Origin: Bryobacterales bacterium
GTDB lineage: Bacteria > Acidobacteriota > Terriglobia > Bryobacterales > UBA6623
Reading direction: 5' to 3'
Assembly: GCA_028819215.1 (NCBI GenBank)
Contig: JAPPMG010000066.1
Location: 46,946-110,945 of the forward strand
DNA length: 64,000 bases
How positions within the stretch are numbered: position 1 is the first letter of the stretch; each line of letters opens with the position of its first letter. The notes under the pieces are model-generated. The model was given only the letters and a program-made list of their open reading frames with translations. It ran no database searches and had not been told where the DNA came from. Both the position numbers and the translations under genes were made by a program. Positions 52,512 through 62,339 of the stretch are shown here, one piece after another.

Positions 52512-54455
52512 ATGTCGAACATCGCAGTCACCCTACCCGACGGCAATCAAATGCAGGTCGAGGCGGGCACGACCGCTCTAGCGGTAGCCGAGCAGATCAG
52601 CCCGGGATTGGCGCGCGCCGCGCTGGTCGCCAAGATCGATGGCGAACTGGCAGATCTGAGCACTGCTCTGCAGCAAGATTCTGCGATTCGCTTCTTGACC
52701 GATCGCGACGACGAGGCGTTGGAAGTGTACCGTCATTCGGCGGCGCACCTGCTGGCGGCGGCAACTTTGGAGCTCTACCCGGAGACCAAGCTAGGCGTGG
52801 GCCCGCCAACCGACCAAGGCTTCTTCTACGACATGTATCGGGAGACGCCGTTCACTCCCGATGACCTCGAGAAGATCGAGGCTCGCATGGGCGAGATCGT
52901 CAAGCGGAATCTCAAGAATGAACGCGTCTGGATTCCGCGCGACGAAGCCCTCGCCGAGTACGAGAAGCAAGGCGAGTTCATGAAATGCGAGCTGATCGAG
53001 GAAAAGACCGACGAGCCCCGCGTTTCCGTTTACAGGACCGGAGACCTGTTTTCCGACTTCTGCCGAGGTCCCCACATCCCGTCCATGGGCCGGATCAAGG
53101 CGTTCAAGCTCCTGTCGGTCGCCGGCGCGTACTGGAAGGGCGACGAAAAGCGCGAGCGCCTGCAGCGAGTCTACGGAACGGCTTTCTTTTCCAAGAAGGC
53201 GCTCTCAGCCCACCTGAACCGGCTTGAGGAAGCCAAGCGGCGAGACCACCGAAAACTGGGCAAGGAGCTGGACCTGTTCAGCATCCAAGATCTCGCCGGG
53301 CCGGGCCTGATCTTCTGGCATCCCAAGGGGGGCACGGTCCGGCGGGTGATGGAAGACTGGCTGCGCGACCAGCTCGTCTCGCGCGGATACGGGCTCGTGA
53401 CGACCCCGCATGTAGCCCGCCACGGCCTGTGGAAGACGTCGGGGCACTCCGAGTTCTATCAGGACGACATGTTCAAGCCGATGGAGTTGGACGACTCGCT
53501 CTACCAGCTCAAGCCGATGAACTGTCCGTTCCACATCCTGATCTACAAGAACGCGCTGCGCAGCTACCGAGACCTGCCGGTGAGGCTGGCAGAACTGGGG
53601 ACCGTCTACCGCTACGAACGCTCGGGCGTGATGCACGGCCTGCTGCGCGTGCGCGGATTCACGCAGGACGACGCGCACATCTTCTGCACGCCGGACCAAG
53701 TCGAGTCCGAGGTGATCGGCTGCGTGGACCTGGCCATGGAGGTTCTGCGTGTCTTCGGCTTTGCCGACTTCACGGTGGAGCTGTCGACCTGGGACGGAGG
53801 CATCAGCAAGAAGTATGCCGGCACGCCCGAGGAATGGAAGCTGGCGGAAGACAGCCTCTTCAAAGCGCTGAGCAAGCGAGACATCGAGGCAAAGGTGATG
53901 CCGGACGAGGCCGCCTTTTACGGTCCGAAGATCGACATCAAGATGGTGGATGCGATCGGGCGCTCGTGGCAGCTGTCCACCATCCAGTTCGACTTCAACC
54001 TGCCACGCCGCTTCGAACTGGAGTACGTCGGCCCTGACGGGCAGACCCATCAGCCAGTGATGGTGCATCGCGCGCTGTGGGGCTCGGTCGAGCGCTTCTT
54101 CGGCGTGTTGATCGAACACTACGCCGGCGCATTCCCGCTATGGCTGGCACCGGTGCAAGCCACCGTCTTGCCGATCACTGACAACCAGATCGCGTACGCC
54201 GAGGCGGTAGCCGACGAGTTGCGCAGCGGGGGCCTGCGCATCGAGGTCGATCGCCGCAGCGAAAAGATCGGCTTCAAGATCCGCGAGGCCCAATTGCAGA
54301 AGATCCCCTACATGCTGGTGGTTGGCCAGCGCGAGGCCGAGAGCGGACAAGTGGCCGTACGCCACCGTCGCAAGGGTGACACCGGCACTCGCACGCCGGC
54401 CGAATTCCTTGCCGACATTCTCCCTCTGATCGAATCGCGAGCGGCGAACGCCTGA
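52512..54455 (+). CDS. thrS: Threonyl-tRNA synthetase ThrS
   Basis: A 647-residue class II synthetase, complete. It has the N-terminal TGS domain (VTLPDGNQMQVEAGTTALAV), the editing domain with HSAAHLLAAA, FSDFCRGPHIPSMG, and the catalytic core with MNCPFHILIYK (zinc Cys), RYERSGVMHGLLRVRGFTQD and GPKIDIKMVD, then the anticodon-binding domain with QATVLPITDNQ. TACAAT at 52460-52465 is the best -10 candidate, 46 nt upstream of the ATG. The infC gene that often follows is absent; the TonB receptor gene lies convergent 125 bp away. Confidence 0.98.
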   Translation: MSNIAVTLPDGNQMQVEAGTTALAVAEQISPGLARAALVAKIDGELADLSTALQQDSAIRFLTDRDDEALEVYRHSAAHLLAAATLELYPETKLGVGPPTDQGFFYDMYRETPFTPDDLEKIEARMGEIVKRNLKNERVWIPRDEALAEYEKQGEFMKCELIEEKTDEPRVSVYRTGDLFSDFCRGPHIPSMGRIKAFKLLSVAGAYWKGDEKRERLQRVYGTAFFSKKALSAHLNRLEEAKRRDHRKLGKELDLFSIQDLAGPGLIFWHPKGGTVRRVMEDWLRDQLVSRGYGLVTTPHVARHGLWKTSGHSEFYQDDMFKPMELDDSLYQLKPMNCPFHILIYKNALRSYRDLPVRLAELGTVYRYERSGVMHGLLRVRGFTQDDAHIFCTPDQVESEVIGCVDLAMEVLRVFGFADFTVELSTWDGGISKKYAGTPEEWKLAEDSLFKALSKRDIEAKVMPDEAAFYGPKIDIKMVDAIGRSWQLSTIQFDFNLPRRFELEYVGPDGQTHQPVMVHRALWGSVERFFGVLIEHYAGAFPLWLAPVQATVLPITDNQIAYAEAVADELRSGGLRIEVDRRSEKIGFKIREAQLQKIPYMLVVGQREAESGQVAVRHRRKGDTGTRTPAEFLADILPLIESRAANA

Positions 54456-54580
54456 CCGCGTCTCGAGCACCCAGCCGGCGCCCTGGACGCTATCGACGCG
54501 CTCCGCAGCGCGGACCGCACGGAAGTTGAGGCTTCTGTCACGGCCGCAGCCGACCGCGGCTACGTCTTCAAGCGAGATCG

Positions 54581-57500
54581 CTAGAAATACAGCTTGAGCC
54601 CCAGCTGGCCGATGCGGGCCGCCTCGGCCGCGGTGATGTTGCCGAAGTTGTTGTTCCCGAAACTCGTGTTGGGTCGCCGGAACACGGTGTGGTTGAAGAA
54701 GTTGAAGAACTCCGCTCGGAACTGCAGGCGCACCCGCTCATTGAACGGGAAATCCTTCAGGATCGAGACGTCCCAGTTCACATACGCAGGCTCGCGGGCG
54801 TCGGGCATCATGTTGCCCATGTCGCCGAACATGAACGGCTCCGGCTGCTCGAACGCATTGACGTTAAAGTAGGGCTTGCCGGCAAAGCGGCCACCAAGGC
54901 GCTCGACGACACTTCCCTGGGTTAGCGCGCTCTGACCCGGCACGCGGTTCGGCGTCTGCCGGCCGCCGTAGGAATTGAGATTGTTGAATCTCGCGGTGAT
55001 ACCCACCGGCAGACCGCTTTGGTAGGTGGTGACACCGTTGATATTCCAGCCGCCCAGAATTTGGTTCGCCAAGCCGCCACGGTTCAGCAACGCCTTGCCC
55101 TTCCCGAATGGCAATTCGTACTGGTAATTGACAACCAGCCGATGCGCCACGTCCAGCGCCGAGAGGGTCCGGTCTAGGCGCTTGTTGTAGTGATTGGTGT
55201 AGCCGGGATTCTGAGCTCCGACGAAGCCCGCGACAGAGCTTACGTCGTCGATCATCTTCGACCATGTGTACGCGCCGAGAAGCTGCAAGCCGCTGCTGTA
55301 GCGTTTCCGCATCTTCACCTGCAATGCATGGTAGTTGGACTTGAACTCGTAGCCTCTCGGGGTGTTAACTCCCGAGAAATGCGGGTACGGCCGCAGTAGC
55401 TGCCCGTAGGCGATCCTCTGCCTTCCCAGTGCGATATTGCTTGGGATCACGCCGAAGAACGGGTTATCGACCACATCGTTGAGGCGATCGCCGAGCGACT
55501 GGTACTCATTCGGGAGCTGATTGAACTGCACACCTGAGCCGAGCAGCTTCACACCTGAGTTGCCTGCGTAGGCAAGATCTACCAACCAGCTTTCCGGAAG
55601 CTCGTACTGGATGTTGAAATTCCACTGGATCGAATACGGAGTGCGGTCGGCCCGGACGATGGCCGCCGGGCTCTGTCCGAGGAACGTGGCGAGTCCTTCG
55701 GCTCCGTTCGTGGCCGCGTTGAAGCCAAGGGGGAACGGATTGGACACGTCGGTGAATGGCGTCCTGCCTCCGTCCTGACTACCGACAATCGGCGATATCG
55801 AGTTGAAGCTGACCGCCCCAGCCGTTGCAGTTCCTGGACCGAAGCCCGTGGTCGGGTTGAAGAAAATGCCCGAACCAGTCCGGATCACGAGTCTCTCCGT
55901 TAGCTTGTAGGCCAGGCCCAGACGCGGCGCGAAATTGTTGTTGTCGTAGTTCTTGATATGTCTGGGATTGCCGCCAACACCGGCGAACTGAAGGCCTCCC
56001 ACAACTTGCCGTTCTAGACCGGGAGTATCAAGCACTAAGTCGGGCTGGACCGCATTGAAGTCGAACCACCCCGCCCGGTTGTAACGCTCTGTGATGGGAC
56101 GGTCTTGGTCCCACCGAAGACCGATGTTCACGGTGAGCTTGTCCGTGGCGCTCCAATCGTCTTGGATGTAGAACCCCCAGTACGGCGTTTGCTGAGACAG
56201 CGACGGTTCGAATCGGATGCGGCCCCCGTTCATGAGTCCCATCAGCATGCTGGCAACCGAATTGCCCTGCCTGCCGCGGTTGAACCGCTCGCGCGTCCAG
56301 TTGCGATTGAACTGATAGAAGCCAGCCGGGTCCGCGGGGCGGTGGTTCGACACTCGGTTCAGGCGGAAGACTCCACCGAACTTGATCGTGTGGTCCCCGA
56401 ACAGGCGGGACATGTCACCGACCCAAGTGTGCGACTCGAACTTGTTTCCGATATACCAGAACGCGTTGTTGCCCATCTGCTGGAAATCAGCAACCTGCAC
56501 GCGCGGGAAGACCGGAAACTGCGCTTGGCCGTCGATGCTGGCCGGGAGGCCGAGCGTCGCTTGGGAGACATCCTCCTCGATATAGCGGCGGGGATTCGCG
56601 TGATACGAGTAGCCGTAGTTTCCGTGCATGACCCAGCCATTCCACAGGTGCGTGTCATCCAGCGTGTAGGACCTGTTGATCGACCCGTTCCACCCAGAGC
56701 CCGGCGAGGCTACGTTGTTCCAGCGGCTGGGCAGGGTGTTGATCGTCTTGTTGAGGGATACTCGCACGAAAAGGTTGTTCCGGTCGTTGACGCGGTAGTC
56801 AACCTTGGTCGATGTGTCCCACGTGTTCGGACGGGAGCCGAGCTGCGAGAAAAAATTGTTCCGGATGCCGGGTGCCGTCGGCTCCGGGTAATACGAGAGG
56901 AGGTTGAGCGCGGTAGGGTTGTGCCGCGAGGCCGGCACCAAATTGCCGGGGAAGGGCTCTCTAGTGCCATCCTCGGCCAGCGTCAGAGGATCGTGGATGA
57001 CTCGGTTGTCCTCGCTGAAATCGCCCTGCTTCATGCGCGGGGTAGGCACCGACTGCGTGACGGAGGCCGGATTCACCTGTCTGCGGAATTCCACGCTCTG
57101 AAAGAAGAACAGTCGCTGTCGCGAGGGCGTGAGCGGACCGCCGAGAGTTCCGCCAAATTGGTTGAAGCGGAAGGGAGCCCGGTCCCGTCCGTTTGCGTTC
57201 GCGAACCAATTGTTGGCCTGCAGCTTGTCATTGCGAATAAACTCGTACAGGACACCGTGGAATTCGGTCCCACCGGAGCGCGTGACCATGTTGACGACCG
57301 CGCCCGCCGTCCGCCCGTACTGCGCGGAGAACGCGTTGGTCTGCACCTTGAACTCCTGCAGCGTGTCGGGCGAGGGGATGTAGGAAGGCTGGTTGAAGCC
57401 CATCACCTCTTGCGACGAGCCATCGAGCATGATCGAATTGGCGACGTTCCGGCCTCCATTCGCGGAAAAGGCAACGGCGGAGATCGACCCGTTGCCGGTG

Positions 57501-58030
57501 GTCGCGTTCCGGAAATTGCGGGTCGTGTTGATGCCAGGTGTTAGGCCGATCAGCTGCAGGACATTCCTCCCGTTCAACGGCAGCGATTCGGCCGTCCGCG
57601 AGTTGACAACCTCGCCGAGGTCCGACGTGGCTGTTGCCAGCAATGGGGCTTCGGCCGAGATCTCGACGACCTCGGTCACGTCGCCGACCTCCAAGGGAAT
57701 GTCGATCTCGGCGACCTGCGCAACTTCGAGAATGAAGGTCTGCCGCTCGTATCGCTTGAAGCCGGCGGACTCAACGGCCAGAGAATAGCGGCCCGGAGGG
57801 ATCTGCTGGAAGACGTAAGCGCCCGAGGCGTTGGACTCCGCGGCCCAAGGCCGGTTCTGGTCCACGTTGGTAAGCGTCAGCGCAGCTCCCGGAATTACGC
57901 CTCCGGAGGCATCGGTTACAGTGCCCCGCACGGTAGCTGTCTGAGTTTGCGCATACACGGCAACGGCTGCTGCCGCGAGCGGCAGCGCCGCGCTGAGAAA
58001 GCACCGCAAGGCGCGTCGGATCGATCGCAT
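54581..58030 (-). CDS. Oar-like TonB-dependent receptor with carboxypeptidase-regulatory domain
   Basis: A 1149-residue outer-membrane protein. Signal peptide (CFLSAALPLAAAAVAVYAQ), then a CarboxypepD_reg domain about residues 28-115 (TVRGTVTDASGGVIPGAALT, GAYVFQQIPPGRYSLAVES), a plug with SLPLNGRNVLQLIGLTPGIN and a large beta-barrel ending in LGLKLYF with a C-terminal Phe. This architecture is typical for Acidobacteriota Oar-like receptors, believed to import large glycans or their fragments with TonB energy. The ATG at 58030 is taken because it directly precedes the signal peptide. The upstream region carries repeated TTGGCG motifs. Confidence 0.95.
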   Translation of the reverse strand: MRSIRRALRCFLSAALPLAAAAVAVYAQTQTATVRGTVTDASGGVIPGAALTLTNVDQNRPWAAESNASGAYVFQQIPPGRYSLAVESAGFKRYERQTFILEVAQVAEIDIPLEVGDVTEVVEISAEAPLLATATSDLGEVVNSRTAESLPLNGRNVLQLIGLTPGINTTRNFRNATTGNGSISAVAFSANGGRNVANSIMLDGSSQEVMGFNQPSYIPSPDTLQEFKVQTNAFSAQYGRTAGAVVNMVTRSGGTEFHGVLYEFIRNDKLQANNWFANANGRDRAPFRFNQFGGTLGGPLTPSRQRLFFFQSVEFRRQVNPASVTQSVPTPRMKQGDFSEDNRVIHDPLTLAEDGTREPFPGNLVPASRHNPTALNLLSYYPEPTAPGIRNNFFSQLGSRPNTWDTSTKVDYRVNDRNNLFVRVSLNKTINTLPSRWNNVASPGSGWNGSINRSYTLDDTHLWNGWVMHGNYGYSYHANPRRYIEEDVSQATLGLPASIDGQAQFPVFPRVQVADFQQMGNNAFWYIGNKFESHTWVGDMSRLFGDHTIKFGGVFRLNRVSNHRPADPAGFYQFNRNWTRERFNRGRQGNSVASMLMGLMNGGRIRFEPSLSQQTPYWGFYIQDDWSATDKLTVNIGLRWDQDRPITERYNRAGWFDFNAVQPDLVLDTPGLERQVVGGLQFAGVGGNPRHIKNYDNNNFAPRLGLAYKLTERLVIRTGSGIFFNPTTGFGPGTATAGAVSFNSISPIVGSQDGGRTPFTDVSNPFPLGFNAATNGAEGLATFLGQSPAAIVRADRTPYSIQWNFNIQYELPESWLVDLAYAGNSGVKLLGSGVQFNQLPNEYQSLGDRLNDVVDNPFFGVIPSNIALGRQRIAYGQLLRPYPHFSGVNTPRGYEFKSNYHALQVKMRKRYSSGLQLLGAYTWSKMIDDVSSVAGFVGAQNPGYTNHYNKRLDRTLSALDVAHRLVVNYQYELPFGKGKALLNRGGLANQILGGWNINGVTTYQSGLPVGITARFNNLNSYGGRQTPNRVPGQSALTQGSVVERLGGRFAGKPYFNVNAFEQPEPFMFGDMGNMMPDAREPAYVNWDVSILKDFPFNERVRLQFRAEFFNFFNHTVFRRPNTSFGNNNFGNITAAEAARIGQLGLKLYF

Positions 58031-58612
58031 GATGGTAGCCCCCTTGGCGCCAAAGACTCCCGGCTGTACTCGGCCCTCGACTCGCCAAGGCGCCTGAAGA
58101 CTCGCCAAGTCCGAGCGGACGAACGTAGCGTACCAGTAGGCAGCCCAACCAGCAAGCCATCTGCTGCAGTCAAATTCTCGGCAAAGTAGCAGGTCTAGGG
58201 TCCTTCTTGCCGAGACCTCTCGAGGCTCGCTCCGCCTGCGAGAGTCGGCTCCACGCAACGGCTAGGGCAGTGCGCGCTGGCCTGCGACACTACCAACTCC
58301 CCCGCTTCGATCGCCGGGGCCAAAGAGCGCTGCCAGGTTGCCTAGCGCGCTACAAGCAGAAACGCCAAGAGTTGCGCCAAGTCGGCTGCAGGTAAGCCCT
58401 CGAAGGGGCCACGCTCTGACCGGAGCATGGAAGCACTGAACAACGCCCGGTTGAAAGCTGTGGGGGCGGCTGAAGCCAGCTCAAGGCGGCTCCACGTAAC
58501 GGGCACACCAACTTCCAACTACGGCTAAACCTGCGCAAGCGCCGCTTTGCTGCGGAAGTTGACGCCCGAAAGCTATGCCATACTCAGGATTCGAGCCGTT
58601 TCCGCTTGCGCT
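58031..58612. other. 582-bp divergent intergenic region
   Basis: The region between the TonB receptor and CRTAC1 genes contains no convincing gene. It holds the TTGGCG repeats near the receptor, a 16-bp near-identical direct repeat (58246-58261 and 58487-58502, one mismatch), and possible CRTAC1 promoter elements TTGACG (58559-58564) and CATACT (58579-58584) with an unusually short spacer. Confidence 0.55.
58054..58109 (-). repeat. TTGGCG repeat cluster upstream of the TonB receptor
   Basis: TTGGCGCCAA at 58054-58063 is a perfect 10-bp palindrome. GACTCGCCAAG occurs at 58079-58089 and again at 58099-58109, exactly 20 bp apart. Read on the receptor's strand, all contain TTGGCG. Such regular spacing on one helix face suggests an operator array 24-80 bp before the start. 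Confidence 0.5.
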
Positions 58613-60364
58613 ATGCGAGGCCTGTCGTTGCTGCCGCTTTGCTTGGCGGCCCTGCTGCCCGGAACGCTCTGCGCCCAAGGCGTCGCTAGCTCCAATGCCC
58701 AGCCTGTAAAGGCGCTGCAAGCTTCCGGCCTTCCATGGCACGCGAGCTTTAGCGACGTGGCCGGGGAGCTGGGCCTGGACTTGGAGTTCACCTACGGCGG
58801 AGCCGAGGCGAAGCGCTACATCATCGAATCCAACGGCTCCGGGCTGGCATTCGTCGACTACGACGGCGACTCGAGACTGGATGCGTTCTTGGTCAATGGC
58901 TCGCGCTTGGAGGGGTTCTCCGATGGGGACGCCCCCTCGAACCGCCTTTATCGCAACGCCGGAGAGGATGGCTTCGAAGACGTGACTGCTTCTAGCGGGC
59001 TTGGGCGCTCGGGCTGGGGCAGCGCGGTGTGTGCCGGCGATTTTGACAACAGCGGGACGACCGATCTGTTCGTTGCCTACTGGGGGTCCGACGCGCTGTA
59101 CCGCAACGATGGCGACGGCACCTTCTCGGAGATCGCGGCCGAAGCGGGCGTGGCGGGACCGCCGCAGCAGTGGAGCTCGGGTTGCACCTTCGTGGACTAC
59201 GACCGCGACGGCCTGCTCGACTTGCTGGTCACGCAGTACCAGCAATTCGACCTCGAGACCGCTCCGCCGCCGGGAATCACTTCGAACTGCGAGTGGAAGG
59301 GGATGCCGGTCTACTGCGGGCCGCGCGGCCTGCCGTTCGGAAACGTCACTCTATACCGCAATCTCGGCGACGGCCGCTTCGAGGACGTCAGCGAGTCGTC
59401 CGGGGTGCGCGACGTGCGGGACTACTACGCCTTCACCGCGGCAGCGGCGGACTTTGACGGGGACGGCTGGCAGGACATTTACATCGCCTGTGATTCCACG
59501 CCCAGCATCCTGTTCCTTAACAATGGCGACGGCACCTTCACCGACTACGCCACCGAGGCCGGCGTGGCCTTCAACGAGCACGGATTCGAGCAGGGCGGCA
59601 TGGGCGTGGGCGTCGGCGATTTCGACGGGGACGGCTGGCTCGATCTGGTGAAGACGAATTTCGCCGACGACTACCCCAACCTCTACCGCAACAACGAGGG
59701 CCTGTACTTCGAGGACATCTGCGTCCGCGCCGGGCTTGCCTCCAATCCGCAATACGTCGGCTGGGGCGTGGAATTCGTCGATCTGGACAACGACGGCTGG
59801 CAGGACATCTTCCAGGTCAACGGGCATGTCTACCCGGAACTGGACCACCAGGCCAAGATCTCCGAGACCTTCGTGCAGTCGAATCTGGTGTATCGCAATC
59901 TCGCCGGGAAGCGCTTCGAGGACGTGACGGCCCTAGCTGGCCCGGGGCTGGCCCAGATCCGGTCCAGCCGCGGCGCCGCCTTCGGCGATTTCGACAATGA
60001 CGGCGATCTCGACGTGCTCGTCATGAACATGTCCGCGCCGGTCTCGCTGCTGCGCAACGACCTGGGCGCCGAGCGCCACTGGGTGCGCTTCAGGCTCCAA
60101 GGCACCCGCTCCAACCATTCGGCGATTGGCGCGCTCATCACCATCAAGGCCGGGGAGAGCAGCCAAACCCGTGCCGTGATGAGCCAGTCGAGCTATGTCT
60201 CGCACAACGATCTGCGCGTCCACTTCGGCCTAGGGCAAGAAGCCACAGTCGACTCGATCCTTGTCCGCTGGCCCAGCGGCGCGGAAGAGACGTTTCCGGG
60301 AGTACAGGCCGATGCCGACTGGCTGCTTGTCGAAGGCTCTGGCGTGGCCAAGGCTCAGCCATGA
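58613..60364 (+). CDS. CRTAC1-type FG-GAP/VCBS repeat protein with ASPIC/UnbV domain
   Basis: A 583-residue exported protein. Signal peptide (LSLLPLCLAALLPGTLCAQ), then about seven FG-GAP/VCBS blades with Ca2+-binding repeats such as DYDGDSRLDAFLVN, DFDGDGWQDIYIA and DFDNDGDLDVLVM that build a beta-propeller. The C-terminal ASPIC/UnbV domain begins at HWVRFRLQGTRSNHSAIGA and ends near RVHFGLGQEATVDSILVRWP. Such proteins in Acidobacteria are paired with TPR proteins and thought to bind surface glycans or proteins. The ATG at 58613 directly starts the signal peptide. The next gene overlaps it by 4 bp. Confidence 0.92.
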   Translation: MRGLSLLPLCLAALLPGTLCAQGVASSNAQPVKALQASGLPWHASFSDVAGELGLDLEFTYGGAEAKRYIIESNGSGLAFVDYDGDSRLDAFLVNGSRLEGFSDGDAPSNRLYRNAGEDGFEDVTASSGLGRSGWGSAVCAGDFDNSGTTDLFVAYWGSDALYRNDGDGTFSEIAAEAGVAGPPQQWSSGCTFVDYDRDGLLDLLVTQYQQFDLETAPPPGITSNCEWKGMPVYCGPRGLPFGNVTLYRNLGDGRFEDVSESSGVRDVRDYYAFTAAAADFDGDGWQDIYIACDSTPSILFLNNGDGTFTDYATEAGVAFNEHGFEQGGMGVGVGDFDGDGWLDLVKTNFADDYPNLYRNNEGLYFEDICVRAGLASNPQYVGWGVEFVDLDNDGWQDIFQVNGHVYPELDHQAKISETFVQSNLVYRNLAGKRFEDVTALAGPGLAQIRSSRGAAFGDFDNDGDLDVLVMNMSAPVSLLRNDLGAERHWVRFRLQGTRSNHSAIGALITIKAGESSQTRAVMSQSSYVSHNDLRVHFGLGQEATVDSILVRWPSGAEETFPGVQADADWLLVEGSGVAKAQP

Positions 60365-61428
60365 CAGCCACCTGGTTCCGAATAGCGCCTCGCTGCTCGG
60401 TGGCAGTGCTAGCGGGGATTCTCGCAGCGGCCGTTCCGGTCGCGGCCCCAGCGCAAGTGAGTGACGCGGCCGCACTCACTGACCGCGGCCTCGCTCTCGC
60501 TCAAGGCGGCCAGCCACAGGAGGCGGCCAAACTCTGGCGGCAAGCGCTAGAGGCGTCCCCAGACTACTTTCCCGCGCTGTTCAATCTCGGCTACATGCAC
60601 TTCTCGGCGGGCCAATTCGAACAGGCCGCGCCATTGCTGGCGCGCGCGACGGCGGCCAACCCCGACGACTTCAACGCTCAATACCTGCGCGGCGTGGTCG
60701 CACAGAAGCTCGAACAGGGCAACGAAGCCTTGCGTGCTTGGCGGAATGCGCTCGATCTGAGACCCGACCACTTTAAGCTCATGCAGATCATGGCGGTGGA
60801 GTATGGCAAGGGCCGCTACCACCGCGAGGCGGCGGAGATCGCTGGGCGGGCCCTGCGGCTACAGCCCGGGATCGAAGACTTGCACTACATGGCGATCCAC
60901 GCTCTGCGGGAAGCCGGCAACCTCAGCGAGGGGCTCGGTCTCGCAACCCAGGCCGCCCAGCGATTCCCGAACTCGGCGCGCGCCAATTTCGAGCTTGCGT
61001 GGCACCTGCAAAAGGACGGTCGCTTCGACGAGGCGCTGCCGCTAATCCGCCGGGCTATGGAGCTCGACCCGAGCTACGAGGAGCCGCACTTCTTCTACGG
61101 AGATTGGCTGGTCAAGCAGGCTCGCTACGCGGATGCCTTGGTGCCGCTGCAACGGGCGATCGAGCTTCGAGCCGATTACATGCCTGCCCGCATTGCCGTG
61201 GCTCGCGCACACATCGGCTTGAAGGACTGGGAAGCAGCTCTCGACGCCCTCGATGCGGCGGTGGAACTGGAGCCGCGCCATCCGCAGCCGCACCTGCTGC
61301 TCTCGCAAGTCCACTTCAGGCTGCGCGACCGGGCCAAGGCGCGTGAGGAAAAGGAACTGTCGCTGAAGCTGCGGCGCCAGAACCCGGCCTTTCTCGAAGC
61401 CGTGCAGTCGCGACCCTTTCCCGACTAG
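60361..61428 (+). CDS. TPR-repeat exported protein
   Basis: A 355-residue protein with a signal peptide (LAAAVPVAAPAQ) and about seven TPR units (FPALFNLGYMHFSAGQFEQA, DPSYEEPHFFYGDWLVKQAR, PQPHLLLSQVHFRLRDRAKA). It overlaps the CRTAC1 gene by 4 bp (ATGA), so the two products probably act together in the periplasm or at the outer membrane as a scaffold. No enzyme motif is present. It is convergent with the following isomerase-like gene, 8 bp apart. Confidence 0.9.
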   Translation: MTATWFRIAPRCSVAVLAGILAAAVPVAAPAQVSDAAALTDRGLALAQGGQPQEAAKLWRQALEASPDYFPALFNLGYMHFSAGQFEQAAPLLARATAANPDDFNAQYLRGVVAQKLEQGNEALRAWRNALDLRPDHFKLMQIMAVEYGKGRYHREAAEIAGRALRLQPGIEDLHYMAIHALREAGNLSEGLGLATQAAQRFPNSARANFELAWHLQKDGRFDEALPLIRRAMELDPSYEEPHFFYGDWLVKQARYADALVPLQRAIELRADYMPARIAVARAHIGLKDWEAALDALDAAVELEPRHPQPHLLLSQVHFRLRDRAKAREEKELSLKLRRQNPAFLEAVQSRPFPD

Positions 61429-61436
61429 CGAGCCGC

Positions 61437-62339
61437 TCAGGCCTGTCCGTACTTCGCGGCCAGGTCCCGCAATCGGGCAAGATGGCGCGGCACCGCCGCG
61501 AAAGGATCCTCGGCCGCCTCGTATTCCAAGGCCAAGTAGCCTCGATAGCCCGCGTCGGCAAACATCCTGACGATGCGATCCCAGTCCGAGGGCGTGTGGT
61601 TGCCGTCTTCGTCCCTGATGTCGACCTTGAACTGCGAATTCACGGCGTAGGGCAGGCACATCTCGATCTGCCGGTACGGATCGCTGCGGAAATTCCCCGT
61701 GTCGAGGTTGATGCCGACGTTGGGATGGTCGGCGGCGCGCACGATCTGGATGATGCGCTCGGCCCGCGCGGTAATGCCCCCGTGGTTCTCCAATCCGAGC
61801 ACGACCCCCTTGCCGGCCGCGTAGTCTCCGGCCCGCTTGAGGATTTCCGCCACCCACTTCGCGGCCTCGTCCTCCGAGCTGCCCTGCGGCACGTTGCCGC
61901 CGAAAACGCGGATGTGGCTAGAGCCAAGTCTGTACGACACATCCACCCAGTGCCGCAACCACGCCACTTCCCTTTCTTGGGCGCGCGCATCGGGACGACA
62001 GAGATCGGTGCGGATCGCTATGCTCGGCAGTTCGACCGCCGCAAGGTAGGCCTTGCGCCGGAACGCGGCGAGAAACCCGTCCAAGCCCTCGCGGGGAAAC
62101 CAGTACACGGTCGAATCTATACCGTCGATGCCATGCTCAACTGCGAGGTCGACCAAGTCCAAATAGCTCAGCGACCCGTCTCCGAGGGCCCTCCGGAAAG
62201 AATAGGCGCAGATCGCAGTCTTGAGCCTCGGATCGCCGGCGTCCGCTCGGGGAGTGGCGCCGAACGCGACGGAGGGCAACAAAGCCAAGGAGCCGAGCGC
62301 TTCACGTCTCGAAAACATGTCTTGAATCCGGCTATGCAT
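61437..62339 (-). CDS. Tat-exported xylose-isomerase-like TIM barrel
   Basis: A 300-residue protein of the sugar phosphate isomerase/epimerase family. The N-terminus has a Tat-type motif (SRREALGSLALLPSVAFG). Barrel elements: AICAYSFRR, HIRVFGGNVPQG, GLENHGGI, INLDTGNFR, FKVDIRDEDGNH and LALEYEAAED; the Glu, Asp, His, Glu set should hold a metal. Relatives are called hydroxypyruvate isomerase or inosose dehydratase-like. It is a paralogue of the gene at 15.5 kb. The ATG at 62339 or 62318 is the start; both precede the Tat motif. Confidence 0.86.
   Translation of the reverse strand: MHSRIQDMFSRREALGSLALLPSVAFGATPRADAGDPRLKTAICAYSFRRALGDGSLSYLDLVDLAVEHGIDGIDSTVYWFPREGLDGFLAAFRRKAYLAAVELPSIAIRTDLCRPDARAQEREVAWLRHWVDVSYRLGSSHIRVFGGNVPQGSSEDEAAKWVAEILKRAGDYAAGKGVVLGLENHGGITARAERIIQIVRAADHPNVGINLDTGNFRSDPYRQIEMCLPYAVNSQFKVDIRDEDGNHTPSDWDRIVRMFADAGYRGYLALEYEAAEDPFAAVPRHLARLRDLAAKYGQA

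Noticed and set aside
54456..54584. In-frame continuation of 42 sense codons after the thrS stop
   Set aside because: The translation looks protein-like, but thrS is already full length, and stop-free stretches of this size are common in GC-rich DNA; no readthrough signal was seen.
56200..56230. GGTTCGAAT segment resembling a tRNA T-loop
   Set aside because: Located within the TonB receptor coding sequence; no acceptor or anticodon stems could be found around it.
56105..57544. Plus-strand 479-codon open frame
   Set aside because: Lies fully antisense inside the TonB receptor gene and has no domain signature.
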